Shown here: positions 7,824 to 15,851 of the stretch, one piece after another | How the letters are laid out: each line of letters starts with the position of its first letter | Numbering within the stretch: position 1 is the first letter of the stretch | Assembly (NCBI GenBank): GCA_963824085.1 | Contig: CAWGNT010000007.1 | Coordinates: 163,536-227,535, forward strand | Length of the DNA stretch: 64,000 bases | From: JARRNE01 sp963824085 | GTDB lineage: Bacteria; Pseudomonadota; Gammaproteobacteria; Chromatiales; Chromatiaceae | Reading direction: 5' to 3' | Translations under genes and position numbers: made by a program | The notes under the pieces: generated by a model | The model's database searches: none | What the model was told of the DNA's origin: nothing | The model's input: only the letters and a program-made list of their open reading frames with translations

Positions 7824-8756
7824 TCAGGGAAGCTCGTGGCCAATACGTTTGAGCATTTCTGCCTCGACCTGGACGATCACCGACTCGATCGTCTGCAATA
7901 TCGCTTCGATCTCCAGCTTCTCCCTTTCCAATGGGGCCAAGCTTCTCGCAAGCCGCGTGCGACTCGCTGTCCAACCAGCGGATAGATCAGTTGCCAGACT
8001 CGCGTCTTTTCCGTTGCTCACACTCGAGGGTCCCTGCTTCTCGAGCGCAGCGGCATAGGTCTCAAGCAGCGCCCTCTCCTGCTCATTAAGCGCATATTTG
8101 CGCAGGTTGTAGGCTTTTCTCCGCAATCGCAGCTCCTGAAGGGCGACCTTCCCCTCCGTTTCCGAGTCAAAGCTTACCTCGATCTTTCCGTCAACGATGG
8201 CCACCAAGTCCTTCACGGCTCTCCGCGAAGGAGCCGCCGCCACGGTGTCCTCTAGCGGTAGTCCTGACGAATCGGAAACGAGCGCGGCCAAATCGGCCTC
8301 TTTGCCCTCCAGCAGGTCGAGCACCCGGATCTCCGCCTTCTGAAATCGCCTCCATCCGTCGAGATCGGGGTGCTTGTGGCCGACAACCTTCAGCAGAGCG
8401 TGCTCCTTGGTTGTGACGAGACAGCCGACGACACGGCGCAGTAGCGCGTCGATATGGTGGGGGGCGCTCAGTAGCCTCTCGACGACCACCCGTCGCGAGA
8501 ACACGTGCTCATGTCTGAGGCTCGTTGCGGACGATTCTGAAACGGCGGCCGGGGTCCGGTAGCGCGTATTCCACTTTCCGTCCGCCTCTGTGATCTTGCA
8601 GATACAGACAGAGATGAGCTCCTGCTTATGGCGCGCATAGAGATCAACGGGTAGCAGCGACCTGATCGCAAGCACTGCACTGCGGATACGGGTGTCACGC
8701 TCCTCGTGCGGCACATACTCTCGAAGCATCTCGAATGGTTCCTCAAAACTTGCCAT
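7824..8756 (-). CDS. Hypothetical protein with HEHV and C-VT--EH motifs
   Basis: I do not recognise a named family. The ATG at 8754-8756 gives 310 residues (MASFEEPFEMLREYVPHEER); the longer opening to 9071 reads as translated non-coding DNA. The centre holds HEHVFSRRVVVERLL and then CLVTTKEHALL...GWRRF, a spacing of His, Cys and Glu-His that could bind metal. The last 120 residues are charged and helical (LRLRRKAYNLRKYALNEQERALLE), probably a coiled coil. It stands alone next to the tRNA fragment that bounds the BREX island, so a defence role is possible but unproven. Confidence 0.6.
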   Translation of the reverse strand: MASFEEPFEMLREYVPHEERDTRIRSAVLAIRSLLPVDLYARHKQELISVCICKITEADGKWNTRYRTPAAVSESSATSLRHEHVFSRRVVVERLLSAPHHIDALLRRVVGCLVTTKEHALLKVVGHKHPDLDGWRRFQKAEIRVLDLLEGKEADLAALVSDSSGLPLEDTVAAAPSRRAVKDLVAIVDGKIEVSFDSETEGKVALQELRLRRKAYNLRKYALNEQERALLETYAAALEKQGPSSVSNGKDASLATDLSAGWTASRTRLARSLAPLEREKLEIEAILQTIESVIVQVEAEMLKRIGHELP

Positions 8757-9096
8757 AGCGCTGACGCGAAAGCGTTGACATGGCGATCGTTGCGCCCTCC
8801 GACCCCTACGCAACAAACGAGTGGGGGAGGCTCGCCGCAGTCCGAATACCCGTGGTCGGGCTCTGCTTCCGCCCCACCGCGGCCACACTGTAAATGCCTC
8901 CGACGGAACGACACCCAGTTCCAAAGACTCGCATACTACTGGCCATGGCTCGCCCAAACCTTGACGGGATTCACGCGGGGTCGGCTCACTGAGCTGAGCG
9001 CCCTCGCACCGGTTCCCTCCCCGAACCGACTGCTCGTGTGACCGTCGAACGGGCTTGTATGCCGTTCGCATTTCGGTTCTCGTTCTTGTGCAGCCG

Positions 9097-9183
9097 GGTT
9101 ACGCCCGCCGGGGGACGCCGTGAATTCGTCCTGAAGGCTTGACGACAGCCTCCCTGCTGCCGACACTCCCGGCGGGCGCAACC
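9097..9183 (+). repeat. Dispersed palindromic repeat, copy 1
   Basis: It starts GGTTACGCCCGCC and ends GGCGGGCGCAACC, 13-bp terminal inverted repeats with one mismatch. The inner core is GGGGGACGCCGTGAA...GGCTTGACGACAGCCTCC...CTGCCGACA. The preceding TTTCGGTTCTCG also precedes the copy near 34,013, so the repeated unit may be longer. Confidence 0.8.
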
Positions 9184-9329
9184 TGGCCCCTCGGTCAAGA
9201 AACGAAAAAGCCGTGTGCGTTGTGTATATCTCTCGCAGGGCGTCGACGGCGCACGCCTGCAAGCGGCTTCGGAGCTTCTCGCGAGCCGATTCGAGCTAGG
9301 GCTGAGCTGCGGGGCATGGGGTCAAGGTC

Positions 9330-9388
9330 GAGTGCGGGCCGTCGGGAGACGCGGTGAACACGTCCATCCAGGCTCCACGGCACCCTGC
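9330..9388 (+). repeat. Dispersed palindromic repeat, partial copy 2
   Basis: GAGTGCGGGCCGTCGGGAGACGCGGTGAACACGTCCATCCAGGCTC (9330 onward) matches the left half of the other copies. The right half and closing inverted repeat are missing. Confidence 0.65.
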
Positions 9389-9525
9389 CTTAGGATTCAC
9401 CTGGGCTGCGGCACCGATCGGCTCTCCTGATTGCGTTGTACGGCGAGGCGCTACACACTCGTGTTCGAAGCAGACTTGCCGTAGGCTCATGGGGCGGAAG
9501 AAAGTCGACAAAGGAGACTTCATTG

Positions 9526-10131
9526 GTGACGGACCCACGAGGCGTGTCATTCGACGACGAGCAACTAATCCTAGTCGATAGCGAGAACTCGGTCTTGGGG
9601 TATGAGAGCAAGGCAAACGCGCACGCCGGAAAGGGGTTGCTGCACCGCGCGTTCTCGATATTTCTTTTCTCGGATACCGGTCGAGTCCTGCTCCAAAGGC
9701 GCAGCAGCGCGAAGCCCTTGTGGCCGCTGTACTGGTCGAACAGCTGCTGCAGCCATCCGCGCCGGGGTGAAAGTGACTTGGAAGCCGCGCATCGGCGCCT
9801 GCGCGAGGAGCTCGCCGTTCAGTCCAAGCTTAAGCTCCTTTATCGCTTCCAGTACCACGCAGAGTTTGCGGGAGTGGGGTCGGAGCGAGAGCTTTGCTCG
9901 GTGTACGCCGGACGGGTCGACGCGGAATCGGCGATCGAGGTCAACCTCGCCGAGATAGCCGACTGGCGCTGGGTTGCCTGCGAGGAGGTCGACCGCATGG
10001 TATCCCAGGAGGCGGACCGGCTAACCCCCTGGTTTCGTCTGGAGTGGACGCGGCTGCGTCGAGAGTTCCAGGACGAGCTGGCCGCGCTCTCCCTCAATCG
10101 CCAGGCATTGGGCGAGTGCGCTTCCGGATAA
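9526..10131 (+). CDS. idi: Isopentenyl-diphosphate delta-isomerase, type I
   Basis: This Nudix-fold enzyme interconverts IPP and DMAPP in isoprenoid synthesis. The GTG at 9526-9528 lies 9 bases after AAGGAG and gives 201 residues. A TTG one codon upstream is an alternative. Family marks are HRAFSIFLFSDTGRVLLQRR, then W(S)NSCCSHP with the catalytic Cys, and REEL of the Nudix-like helix. A later acidic segment (ERELCSVYAGRVDAE) carries the metal-binding Glu pair. The upstream opening to 9436 has no family character. Regulation is not visible. Confidence 0.92.
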   Translation: MTDPRGVSFDDEQLILVDSENSVLGYESKANAHAGKGLLHRAFSIFLFSDTGRVLLQRRSSAKPLWPLYWSNSCCSHPRRGESDLEAAHRRLREELAVQSKLKLLYRFQYHAEFAGVGSERELCSVYAGRVDAESAIEVNLAEIADWRWVACEEVDRMVSQEADRLTPWFRLEWTRLRREFQDELAALSLNRQALGECASG

Positions 10132-10394
10132 CGCCCACCGAATCGGTCTCGACCCGCAGCCCACCCCAAGCCCCGGCGCAATCGCAGCCCCGAAATCGCA
10201 ATCTCGCGCTCCCGCGCACGGGAGGTTTGCCCCATCGCAACGTACGCGTCGCAAAGCCGACATATGAACGTCACAAGTCGGCTATATCCTTCCTGCGTCA
10301 AGTATCTGCCAGGCATCTGTGTGCCGTATTACATCTTCGTTGGACGCCCGACTACGAGGTCATCGCTAACCCGTCCCACGAGGACCTAGAAGCC

Positions 10395-11264
10395 GTGCCA
10401 AAGGTGAGATCCATCTTCGTCTCCGATATCCATTTGGGCACGCGCGCCTGCCAGGCGCACAGCCTGCTTGAATTCCTGCGCGATTACGACGCCGAGCACC
10501 TGTTCCTGCTCGGCGACATCATCGACTTCTGGGCCATGCGCCGGGGCGTCTACTGGTCGACGACGCAGAACACGGTGGTGCAAAAGATCCTGAAGCGCGC
10601 CCGTCACGGCGTACAGGTAGTGTTCGTCCCGGGAAATCATGACGACGTCCTGCGGGAGCATGTCGGCGTCTCTTTCGGCCATATCCAGCTGCGCTCCGAC
10701 CACGTGCACGTCGCTGCGGACGGGAAACGCTACCTCTTGATCCACGGCGACGAGCTCGACCAGATCACCCGGTATCACCGCTGGCTAGCCGTCCTCGGGG
10801 ATCGCGCCTATGAGCTGGTGGTACGCTTGAACGCCCTCCTCTCCTGGCTGCGGCGCCGGCTGGGCGTCACGGGCTACTGGTCGCTCTCGGGATACGCCAA
10901 ACGCAAGGTGAAGCGCGCCGCCGGCTTCATCTTCGACTTCGAGGAGGCGGTTGCCCGCTATGTCAAGGAGCGCGGAGTCGATGGTGTCATCTGCGGACAC
11001 ATCCATTCCGCCTCCGTCAAGGAGATCGACGGCATCCGGTACATCAACTGCGGCGACTGGGTCGACAGCTGCACGGCCATCGCCGAGCACCGAGACGGGC
11101 GCATCGAGCTGATCGAGTGGGGCGCTCGGGCCACGGAATCGGAGCCGCGCGCAGATGCCGCCCCCGTCTCGCTGGCCGCACCCAAGGCCACCGCCGCGGT
11201 CCTGGAGGAGCGACGCGCACCATTACGGCCGGAGCGGATACGGGCCGCTGGCGCCGATCAATAG
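10395..11264 (+). CDS. LpxH-like UDP-2,3-diacylglucosamine diphosphatase / metallophosphoesterase
   Basis: This is a calcineurin-type phosphoesterase with every metal motif: SDIHLG (residues 10-15), GDIIDFW (40-46), GNHDD (80-84), HGDE (117-120) and GHIH (201-204). The overall match is to the LpxH-related group that hydrolyses UDP-2,3-diacylglucosamine to lipid X in lipid A synthesis. The last 40 residues form an Ala/Arg-rich tail not needed for the fold. The GTG at 10395 gives 289 residues; an ATG is absent nearby. The 3' end overlaps the convergent PP2C gene by 7 bases. Confidence 0.82.
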   Translation: MPKVRSIFVSDIHLGTRACQAHSLLEFLRDYDAEHLFLLGDIIDFWAMRRGVYWSTTQNTVVQKILKRARHGVQVVFVPGNHDDVLREHVGVSFGHIQLRSDHVHVAADGKRYLLIHGDELDQITRYHRWLAVLGDRAYELVVRLNALLSWLRRRLGVTGYWSLSGYAKRKVKRAAGFIFDFEEAVARYVKERGVDGVICGHIHSASVKEIDGIRYINCGDWVDSCTAIAEHRDGRIELIEWGARATESEPRADAAPVSLAAPKATAAVLEERRAPLRPERIRAAGADQ

Positions 11265-12004
11265 ACACGCAGCAAGGCAACGGTAATGTTGTCGAGTCCG
11301 CCGCGCGCACAAGCAAGGTCGATCAGGATGCTCGCCAGCTTATCCAGATCTTCTCCGTCATTGATCAGCACGCGGGCGAGCACGTCGTCGGCAACCATCC
11401 CCGTCAGACCATCCGTACACAGGAGAAAGAGGTCGTTCGGCTCGAGCTCGACGACACCGGAATCGACCGTTACCTGAGGGGATGTGCCCAATCCACGTGT
11501 GAGGATATTCTCCTTAACACCGTACCGCTGGGCATCTGCAAGCGTCGGGAAGAAGCCTTGATCGACGACCTCTTGGATGAACGAATGATCCTTGGTGAGC
11601 TGCTCGAGCCGGTTGTCCCGCAGTCGGTACAGCCGCGAGTCGCCGACGTGGGCAAAGACCATCCATCCTAACCCGACGAACCCCACGACCACGGTGGTTC
11701 CCATACCCGCGTAGAGTGGCGTGCGCTGGGCCGTCCCCCACACCGCCTTGTTCGCCGCAGCGACCGCATCTTCTGCCAGCGCCCGCCCCTGCTCTTCGTT
11801 GGCCACGGTTGACGCCTGGCTGCGGAAGTGCTCGGTGACGACCTCCGCCGCCGTCCGGCTCGCCACATCCCCGGCGCTAGCACCGCCGATCCCGTCGGCG
11901 ACGATCAGGAGTCCGAGGTCGGGCAAGACCGCAACGCTGTCCTCATTGTGCTCGCGTACCAGACCCTTGTCGGTCCGCCAGGCGTAAGCCAGTCTCTGCT
12001 GCAT
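11258..12004 (-). CDS. PP2C-type serine/threonine protein phosphatase
   Basis: This 248-residue protein opens with AYAWRTDKGLVREHNEDSV, where Glu, Asn and Asp are PP2C metal and substrate residues. It then has VADGIGGASAGDVAS, the signature motif, and later LCTDGLTG and ARGGLDNITV with the last metal Asp. This matches the bacterial Stp/PrpC group of soluble phosphatases that reverse Hanks-kinase phosphorylation. No kinase gene lies next to it. It starts just after dsbC on the same strand, with about 66 bases between. Confidence 0.93.
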   Translation of the reverse strand: MQQRLAYAWRTDKGLVREHNEDSVAVLPDLGLLIVADGIGGASAGDVASRTAAEVVTEHFRSQASTVANEEQGRALAEDAVAAANKAVWGTAQRTPLYAGMGTTVVVGFVGLGWMVFAHVGDSRLYRLRDNRLEQLTKDHSFIQEVVDQGFFPTLADAQRYGVKENILTRGLGTSPQVTVDSGVVELEPNDLFLLCTDGLTGMVADDVLARVLINDGEDLDKLASILIDLACARGGLDNITVALLRVY

Positions 12005-12070
12005 ACGAGCGTGCTTGGTTCGAGGAGCGGGCGTTGCTTGTTAGAGGTTGCTCGTGCGAGCTCCGGCCCC

Positions 12071-12799
12071 TCAGGACTTCTTGCCGTCCAGGATTGCCGC
12101 GAGTCGCTTTGGCGGCACGTAGCCCGGGAGCATGTCTCCGTTCTCAAGGATGATCGCGGGCGTACCCGAGACGCCCAAGCTCTCGCCCACCTTCATGTGC
12201 TCCATGACAGGATTGTCGCAGTTCTTTCGCGGAAGATCCTTCCCCTGCTTCGCCTCCGTCAAGGCAGCCTGGCGATCCGCAGAGCACCAAACGGAGACCG
12301 CCTTGTAGAACGAGTCGCTGCCAACCCCGGCACGCGGGAAGAAGACGTAGCGCACCCGGATTCCCTCCGCCTCGTAGTTTGCAATCTGCGAGTGCAGCTT
12401 GCGGCAGTATCCGCAGTCGATGTCCGTGAACACCGTAACCGTGTGTTTGTAATCCTTCGGGGCGAAGATGATCATCTTGTCCTCGCCGATCCCGTCCACT
12501 GCCCGCTTGCGGGCCTCGGCCTGGCGCGGCTCGGTGAGGTCTTTGCGTTTGACAAGGTCGACCACGCGCCCTTGCACCATGTAGCGGCCGTCGCCACTGA
12601 CGTAGACGACCTGCGGGCCCATCATCACCTCGTAAAGGCCGCCGATCGGCGTTTCCCGGATGCTGTCGACCTTGGAATCCGGGAGGATCTGCGCCAACCT
12701 CGCCTTGATCTTCGCGTCGGCGTCTTTGTCCGCAAGCACCGGAGCCGCGGCCAGCGTCAGCGCTAGGCCTGCGACAAGAATCCGTGCCGTTTTCAACAT
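12071..12799 (-). CDS. dsbC: Thiol:disulfide interchange protein DsbC
   Basis: This periplasmic disulfide isomerase has 242 residues. Residues 1-23 are a cleavable signal peptide (hydrophobic core LVAGLALTLAAAP, cut after VLA). An N-terminal dimerisation domain follows, then a thioredoxin fold with CGYC at 129-132. A second Cys pair (VWCSADR...RKNCDN) and the cis-Pro loop GVSGTPAI are also present. All are standard for DsbC, which repairs wrong disulfides and is reduced by DsbD. It lies 12 bases downstream of yajQ on the same strand, probably co-transcribed. Confidence 0.95.
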   Translation of the reverse strand: MLKTARILVAGLALTLAAAPVLADKDADAKIKARLAQILPDSKVDSIRETPIGGLYEVMMGPQVVYVSGDGRYMVQGRVVDLVKRKDLTEPRQAEARKRAVDGIGEDKMIIFAPKDYKHTVTVFTDIDCGYCRKLHSQIANYEAEGIRVRYVFFPRAGVGSDSFYKAVSVWCSADRQAALTEAKQGKDLPRKNCDNPVMEHMKVGESLGVSGTPAIILENGDMLPGYVPPKRLAAILDGKKS

Positions 12800-12811
12800 G
12801 TCAAATCGCCC

Positions 12812-13294
12812 TCAATCTCGGAAGTTGCTGAACTGAAGGGGCCGCCCCCAATCGCCGGCGCGAAGCTGCGCGATGGCCTGTTGGAGATCATCCCTCTGTT
12901 TGCCGCTGACCCTGACCTGATCAGCCTGAATCTGGGCCTGGACCTTGAGCTTGGACGCCTTTAGGGCCTTGACCATACGCTTTGCCGTATCGGTATCGAT
13001 GCCTTGCTTGATGGCGATCTCCTGTCGTGCGGCATTGAGCGTCGACACCGCCTCCTTCACGTCCATGCTGGCGACATCGACTTTCCGTTTGACCAGTTTA
13101 TTCCGCAGGATATCCATCATCTGCTGGAGCTGAAATTCCTGCTCCGCGTGCATCACGATCAGTGCGCCCGAGAGCTCGAAGCGCGCTTCAACCCCCTTGA
13201 AGTCGAAGCGAGCTCCGATCTCGCGGTTGGCCTGGTCGACCGCGTTGCGGACCTCCTGCAGATCCACTTCGGATACCACATCAAAGGACGGCAT
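12812..13294 (-). CDS. yajQ: YajQ family nucleotide-binding protein
   Basis: The ATG at 13292-13294 gives 160 residues starting MPSFDVVSEVDLQEVRNAVD and ending LQFSNFRD, both diagnostic of YajQ (UPF0234). Members bind cyclic di-GMP or nucleotides and in some gammaproteobacteria influence virulence gene expression. A longer opening upstream (to 13567) runs into the end of xerD and is not part of the gene. The window also has one GGDEF protein (34,713-35,636) that could supply the ligand, but no link is shown. Confidence 0.95.
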   Translation of the reverse strand: MPSFDVVSEVDLQEVRNAVDQANREIGARFDFKGVEARFELSGALIVMHAEQEFQLQQMMDILRNKLVKRKVDVASMDVKEAVSTLNAARQEIAIKQGIDTDTAKRMVKALKASKLKVQAQIQADQVRVSGKQRDDLQQAIAQLRAGDWGRPLQFSNFRD

Positions 13295-13439
13295 CGTCTT
13301 TTTCCCCAGCGACCCTTTGTCCCGGACCGGCAAGACGCGCAGCAAGCTCGACTTCGTATGCCGACACAAGGCGGCTACATTAGTCGATGCCGTCCCGCAG
13401 TTCCAGCGCCCGATACACCGGCGGGGCGGCTCTGCACCC

Positions 13440-14337
13440 TCAGGCGCGCGGATGGTGGCGGGCATGGAGCTGCTTGAGGCGCTCGCGCGCCACATGGGTG
13501 TATATCTGCGTGGTGGAAAGATCGCTATGCCCCAAGAGCATCTGTACGACGCGGAGATCCGCTCCATGGTTGAGCAGGTGCGTGGCGAAGGCGTGGCGCA
13601 GCGTATGGGGAGACAGGGTCTTCATTATCCCCGCTTCCAAGGCATAGCGCTTGATCAGCAGCCAGAACGCCTGACGGGTCATACGGTCGCTGCGACGGGT
13701 AGGAAACAGATAGTCGCTCAGTCGCGCATCTAACAGGTCCTGGCGCGGGCCGCGCAAGTAGTCTCCGAGCCAGCCCACGGCCTCCTCTCCGAGCGGGACC
13801 AGGCGCTCCTTGCTCCCCTTGCCGAGCACCCGCACCACGCCCTGAGTGAGGCTCACCTGTTGGGGGGTGAGTCCAACCAGTTCCGAGACCCGAAGCCCCG
13901 TTGCGTAGAGTACCTCGAGCATCGTCCGGTCGCGGTGACCGCGCGGGTCACCGGTATCCGGAGCCGCGAGCAGGGACTCGACCTCCGCTTCGGTAATGGT
14001 CTTCGGCAGTGGCCTGCCGAGCTTGGGGGCCTCCACCCGCGCGCTCGGGTCCTCGCTGATCGTCCCCTGGCGGAGCAGGTATCGATAGAACTGGCGCAGG
14101 CAGGACAAGAGTCGGGCCGAGGAACGCGGCTTGCGGCCTCGGCGGGACAAGAGCGCCAGGTAGTCCAGGAGATCCAGGCGCTCGGCGTGCTCGATTCTGC
14201 GACCACGCTCGTTCGCCGAGCCAGGCGGAGAAGGCACGTAGATCCGACTGGTAGGCGGCCAGGGTGTTGGCGCTCAAGCCCCGCTCCATCCACAAGGCAT
14301 CCGCGAAGCGCTCGATAACTGCGGCGTCGGCACTCAT
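13440..14337 (-). pseudogene. xerD: Tyrosine recombinase XerD, interrupted by one frameshift
   Basis: The N-terminal part starts at the ATG at 14335-14337 (MSADAAVIERFADALWMERG) and runs to about 14,200 in one frame. The rest (RRIEHAERLDLLDYLALLSR to the end) is in another frame, so one extra base lies near 14,195-14,215. The joined product would be about 298 residues, normal for XerD. The C-terminal domain keeps ATGLRVSEL, LSPHTLRHAFATHLL, LLGHSDLSTTQIYTHV and the catalytic Tyr. XerD resolves chromosome dimers at dif and is rarely lost, so a sequencing error is more likely than real inactivation. Confidence 0.85.
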
Positions 14338-14465
14338 GCAACGCGCAGCGCACCCTCGTGCCGCATGGAGTCGAGGTCCATCCCGGCAAGCGGTCCAGGC
14401 GCCCGGGACATCCGCACCAGGCCAGTCGATGTGTCGATCGATGCCGAGTGCCTCCGCATCACCGG

Positions 14466-15851
14466 TCACCCCTGTGCGGTGCGCAGCCGCCCCATGATGT
14501 CGGAGCGCGCCTGGGAAAGGATGGAATCGCGATCAAGGCCATCCAGGATATCGCGGATGACCTGCTTGGGACCTCTCTCCCCCCAGGACTTGCCGTGGGC
14601 AAGGTAGGCCTCTGCGGCTTGCCCAACCACATAGGTCGCGTAGTAGGCAACTGCCCCCTGGGCACTCCCGGTGAGGAGCACCGAGAGCCCGCCAGTACCG
14701 AGCTTGAGTGCGGAGGAGATGAAGTTGACCGCCCACACGGTGCCCATGAAGAGCGTCATCTGGGTCGCAATGGTCTTCACGAGCCCTCCCGCCTCGGACT
14801 TGGACAGGGGCAGGCCGTAGAGCTTGGAGAGGTGCACCACCATGCTCACGTCGAAGGCGGCTGCGGCGAGCAGGTCCACGACGGGAACAGGGTTAAGGGC
14901 GACCGCGATCCCTTTACTGACGCAATAGGTTCGGATCAGCTTGGAGCCCAGCTTGCGCTTTGCCTGCAGGATGCGCTTTCCTACCTGCTCGCTGAGGTTG
15001 CTGGCGAAGAGCGATGCATTGAGTGCCGCGAGGGTCTTGCCCTCGGCCTCCAGAAGCGCCCACAGGCGCTCCTTGAGGGCATCTATATCGGGCCTGGGCT
15101 GGCGCAGCGTCTCCGTCTCGTTGCCCTCCTCGTCCACCATGATTACGAGGCGCTCCGCCGGCATGGCGCTTACGCAGACAACGTTTCCTGGATCGACATA
15201 GCCCGCGGTGTGACGCACGATGGACGCCTTGATCAGCTCGCGCTCGTCACGCGTATAGCGGTCCATCTTGTTGAACACCAAAATGACCGGACGCTGAAGC
15301 CGAACCAAAATGTGCAGCGCGCGAATTTCCGTCTCGGTGACGTCGCCGTCCACGATGAAGAGAACCAGGTCCGAGCGCGACGCCACCTCATGGGCGAGGC
15401 GTTCACGGCCTTCCCCCTGGACCTCGTTGAGGCCGGGGGTATCGATCAGGAAGACCCCGCCCGTCTCGTACTCGCTCCACTGCCCGATCTGAGCGGTCTT
15501 GGTCTCACCGTGCAGCGGGCTGGTGCTGAACTGCTTCTGGCCGAGGAGGGCGTTCAGGGTTGCAGACTTGCCAACGCTCACCCTCCCAAATGCGGCGATA
15601 TGGATATGGCCCCGCTCCAGCTTGTCGAGCATGGCCTCCACCTGCTTGTAGTCCTCGGCGAGGGACTCCCGTACCTCCGGCGGGATGCGCGGATCATTGA
15701 CGAGGTCCCGCAGACTTTCCCGGGCAAGGTCCAGATGACCCTCGCCGCCGGCTGCCCTAGTTTTCCGTCTGCCTTGCCTCTTCTCGAACTGCGTCCTTAA
15801 TTTCGAGGGCAAGTCTTGCAAAACGCCTTGCGCGCGCTTCGAGATTTTCAC
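14466..15851 (-). CDS. Dynamin/Era-like GTPase with C-terminal DUF697-type membrane domain
   Basis: This 461-residue protein has G1 GRVSVGKS (residues 89-96), G3 DTPGLNE and G4 NKMDRY. A C-terminal part follows with hydrophobic helices (IAVALNPVPVVDLLAAAAF...) like the DUF697 domain of YcjF-type proteins. It probably acts at the inner membrane; the cellular role is not known. The ATG at 15851 makes a 95-base overlap with the preceding GTPase gene. A GTG at 15824 is a possible later start. The two neighbouring GTPases share the same plan and may form a heteromer. Confidence 0.8.
   Translation of the reverse strand: MKISKRAQGVLQDLPSKLRTQFEKRQGRRKTRAAGGEGHLDLARESLRDLVNDPRIPPEVRESLAEDYKQVEAMLDKLERGHIHIAAFGRVSVGKSATLNALLGQKQFSTSPLHGETKTAQIGQWSEYETGGVFLIDTPGLNEVQGEGRERLAHEVASRSDLVLFIVDGDVTETEIRALHILVRLQRPVILVFNKMDRYTRDERELIKASIVRHTAGYVDPGNVVCVSAMPAERLVIMVDEEGNETETLRQPRPDIDALKERLWALLEAEGKTLAALNASLFASNLSEQVGKRILQAKRKLGSKLIRTYCVSKGIAVALNPVPVVDLLAAAAFDVSMVVHLSKLYGLPLSKSEAGGLVKTIATQMTLFMGTVWAVNFISSALKLGTGGLSVLLTGSAQGAVAYYATYVVGQAAEAYLAHGKSWGERGPKQVIRDILDGLDRDSILSQARSDIMGRLRTAQG

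Larger units (their letters stand above)
8757..9525. other. Non-coding stretch with two copies of the dispersed repeat
   Basis: No gene is supported in these 769 bases. They contain one full copy (9097-9183) and one partial copy (9330-9388) of the palindromic repeat family described below. The idi ribosome binding site (AAGGAG, 9511-9516) closes the stretch. Confidence 0.6.

Noticed and set aside
7597..7974. Minus-strand ORF of 125 codons (ending LVPRVGVEPTRDRYRAKL...).
   Set aside because: The text VPRVGVEPT is the well-known false translation of a tRNA T arm and 3' end in reverse, here from the fragment at 7674-7709.
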